Origin: Nautilus pompilius
Lineage: Eukaryota > Mollusca > Cephalopoda > Nautilida > Nautilidae
Direction: 5' to 3'
Length of the DNA: 64,000 nt
Assembly (NCBI GenBank): GCA_018389105.1
Contig: JACATO010000591.1
Location: 1 to 64,000, forward strand
Shown: piece by piece, positions 62,552 through 64,000 of the stretch
How positions within the stretch are numbered: the first letter of the stretch is position 1
Layout of the letters: each line of letters starts with the position of its first letter
Translations under genes and position numbers: made by a program
The notes under the pieces: generated by a model
Seen by the model: only the letters and a program-made list of their open reading frames with translations
The model's database searches: none
What the model was told of the DNA's origin: nothing

Positions 62552-64000
62552 TTAATTGTGTAGTGAAAGATATTAATATCTTTTTAGGAGTTTTAAAGAT
62601 AATATTTAAAAACAGAATCTTAACAACTGTATGACACTTAATTTTAAACCAAAGTAGTAAAACACCATTTGGCAAGGAAAAAAGGGTAAAAAGCAGCATT
62701 TGAAAATAAAATATGAACAAATTTAGCAGATTTATGTAGTAAAATTAAAAAATGGTGGGGGTGCCAGAACAGAACATGAATCCTGTTACTTATGGCTAGT
62801 TGGTGCATTAGATGTTAATATGTATACCACTCAAAACCAGACACAATTCAACATGGTTAGTGTTGTCATACAGAATTGCAGGTAGTTAAAGCTGCTTCCA
62901 TCACCTTGTTTGATGATCAGTGAATAGGTGTTTAGTTAAAACAAAGGAGTATTCTATACAAACAATTATAAAACATTACTTTGGTCTTTTTGCAGTCTTA
63001 TTTTGAAATTTGCAGATTGGTCTTTTATGTGTTTTTTTGAAATGGACATTCCACTAATCTTTCATTACATGTACACATGCTAAAATTATAAAGAATTTTT
63101 AAAAAATTGTTTTGTTTTATGCAGTTTCTTTTGATTGTATAAGATGTTCTTAAATTACTCTTGAAGTGTAAATTTGTTTTTTGGTAATATTGGTACTGTT
63201 TTTAGTAAATAATAGGGGATTTGGTATTTCATTGCCTCTTATTTTTCACTTTTACCTTTTAAGAAAAAAAAAAATAATTAAAAAGACATTTTGCCATTAC
63301 TATCCTAGGTGATCATTTATAATTCAGATGCTACAACAGAAGAGCCAGCCACATCTGTTACACTGATGATTGATTTAGTATTAGCCGGAACCAGCCAAAA
63401 CCATTTCACGGTAATACTATGTAAATAACATGCTGTCTGCAATTGAACATAATGCCAGCAAATTTAAATGGTTGCAATATTCATGCACAAGATTGGAAGT
63501 GGTGAATCTTAAATGATGCTAAATGATTTCCAATTGACATTTTGACGGAACTGTGAACCTGGACCATTTTAGCTTGGCCATCTTGCAGGGGAAATAGTAA
63601 CAATGTCATGTGACTTATCTCCATGTGCTATAGTATTCGCTGGTTAGTGTGGTCTGAAGACTTGTTTAATAACATCCACTAGAATTAGAGAACAGTAAAA
63701 CAAACTGGGATTGCATTAGTGGGGGATTACTTTCCCTGGTGTGCAGCAGCATTTATTTTCCAGTTGATGTGTGATGGTTTATAAAAAAACTTGATTAGAT
63801 AATTCAACATTCTTCTATCAGATTAACTTTGTGAAATGCATATAGATTAGTTTTTTTGACAGCTTTAATTAAATAAAGGGTGTTATGGACAAATTAATAA
63901 ATAAATTTAACTTTTTTCTCCTTTTTTTTATTTTAGTTACTTAAGAAATTAAAATTTAAAGTTTTGTCATTTATAATTTGAATACCAGAAATTACAGTGT
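62550..64000. other. AT-rich DNA to window end, no firm gene
   Basis: CpG-poor sequence. An exon-like stretch at 63309-63410 is discussed under findings. Nothing else was recognised. Confidence 0.55.

Overview
This is animal nuclear DNA. Coding sequence is scattered over short exons with GT..AG introns, and the rest is intronic or intergenic sequence with long simple repeats, decayed DNA transposons and SINE-like copies. There is no operon-like gene packing. A lophotrochozoan, most likely a mollusc, fits best. The reasons are the divergence of the one recognisable protein family from vertebrates, long ATT and GA/CT arrays, tRNA-like SINE heads, and scattered GGGAGATAAC-type motifs that I remember as common in mollusc genomes. 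I cannot name the species.

The only gene family I can support is the proton/myo-inositol cotransporter (HMIT, SLC2A13), a major facilitator superfamily sugar transporter. It appears twice on the + strand. From 1460 to 11050, seven exons with clean splice sites and consistent phases encode the C-terminal ~392 residues, from the family's YMLGL / PESPRWL region to the stop codon, with an AATAAA signal 60 bases later. At 39030-39468 there is an in-frame first exon with a start codon. It encodes the N-terminal ~146 residues (TM1 with [11 protein letters not shown], then LGRRP) and ends at a GTGAGT donor. The exon that should join these two parts (the family's VPVYIAE / GGQF region) was not found. 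The simplest reading is two tandem paralogues, one running in from the left and one running out to the right. A mis-ordered assembly of a single gene is the main alternative.

Layout. 1-11 kb: 3' part of the first transporter gene, with a 61-bp tandem array in an intron and one SINE-like copy. 11-26 kb: no recognisable gene, a 49-bp tandem array (14.7-15.3 kb) and three ATT-type microsatellites. 26-28 kb: a GA minisatellite followed by a decayed hAT/ZBED5-like transposase. 28-38 kb: no recognisable gene, GA and CT arrays, and a minisatellite made of CT tracts and ACGTCA cores. 38.6-39.5 kb: CpG-rich 5' region and first exon of the second transporter gene. 39.5-64 kb: presumably its first intron and/or intergenic DNA. 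From about 40.4 kb this part is AT-rich and strongly CpG-poor, and it holds two decayed Tc1/mariner elements, two SINE-like copies and a small relative of the ACGTCA minisatellite.

The transporter is predicted to be a 12-TM plasma-membrane protein importing myo-inositol with protons. No other gene in the window is identified well enough to describe how genes work together. All coordinates, splice sites and translations were read by eye.
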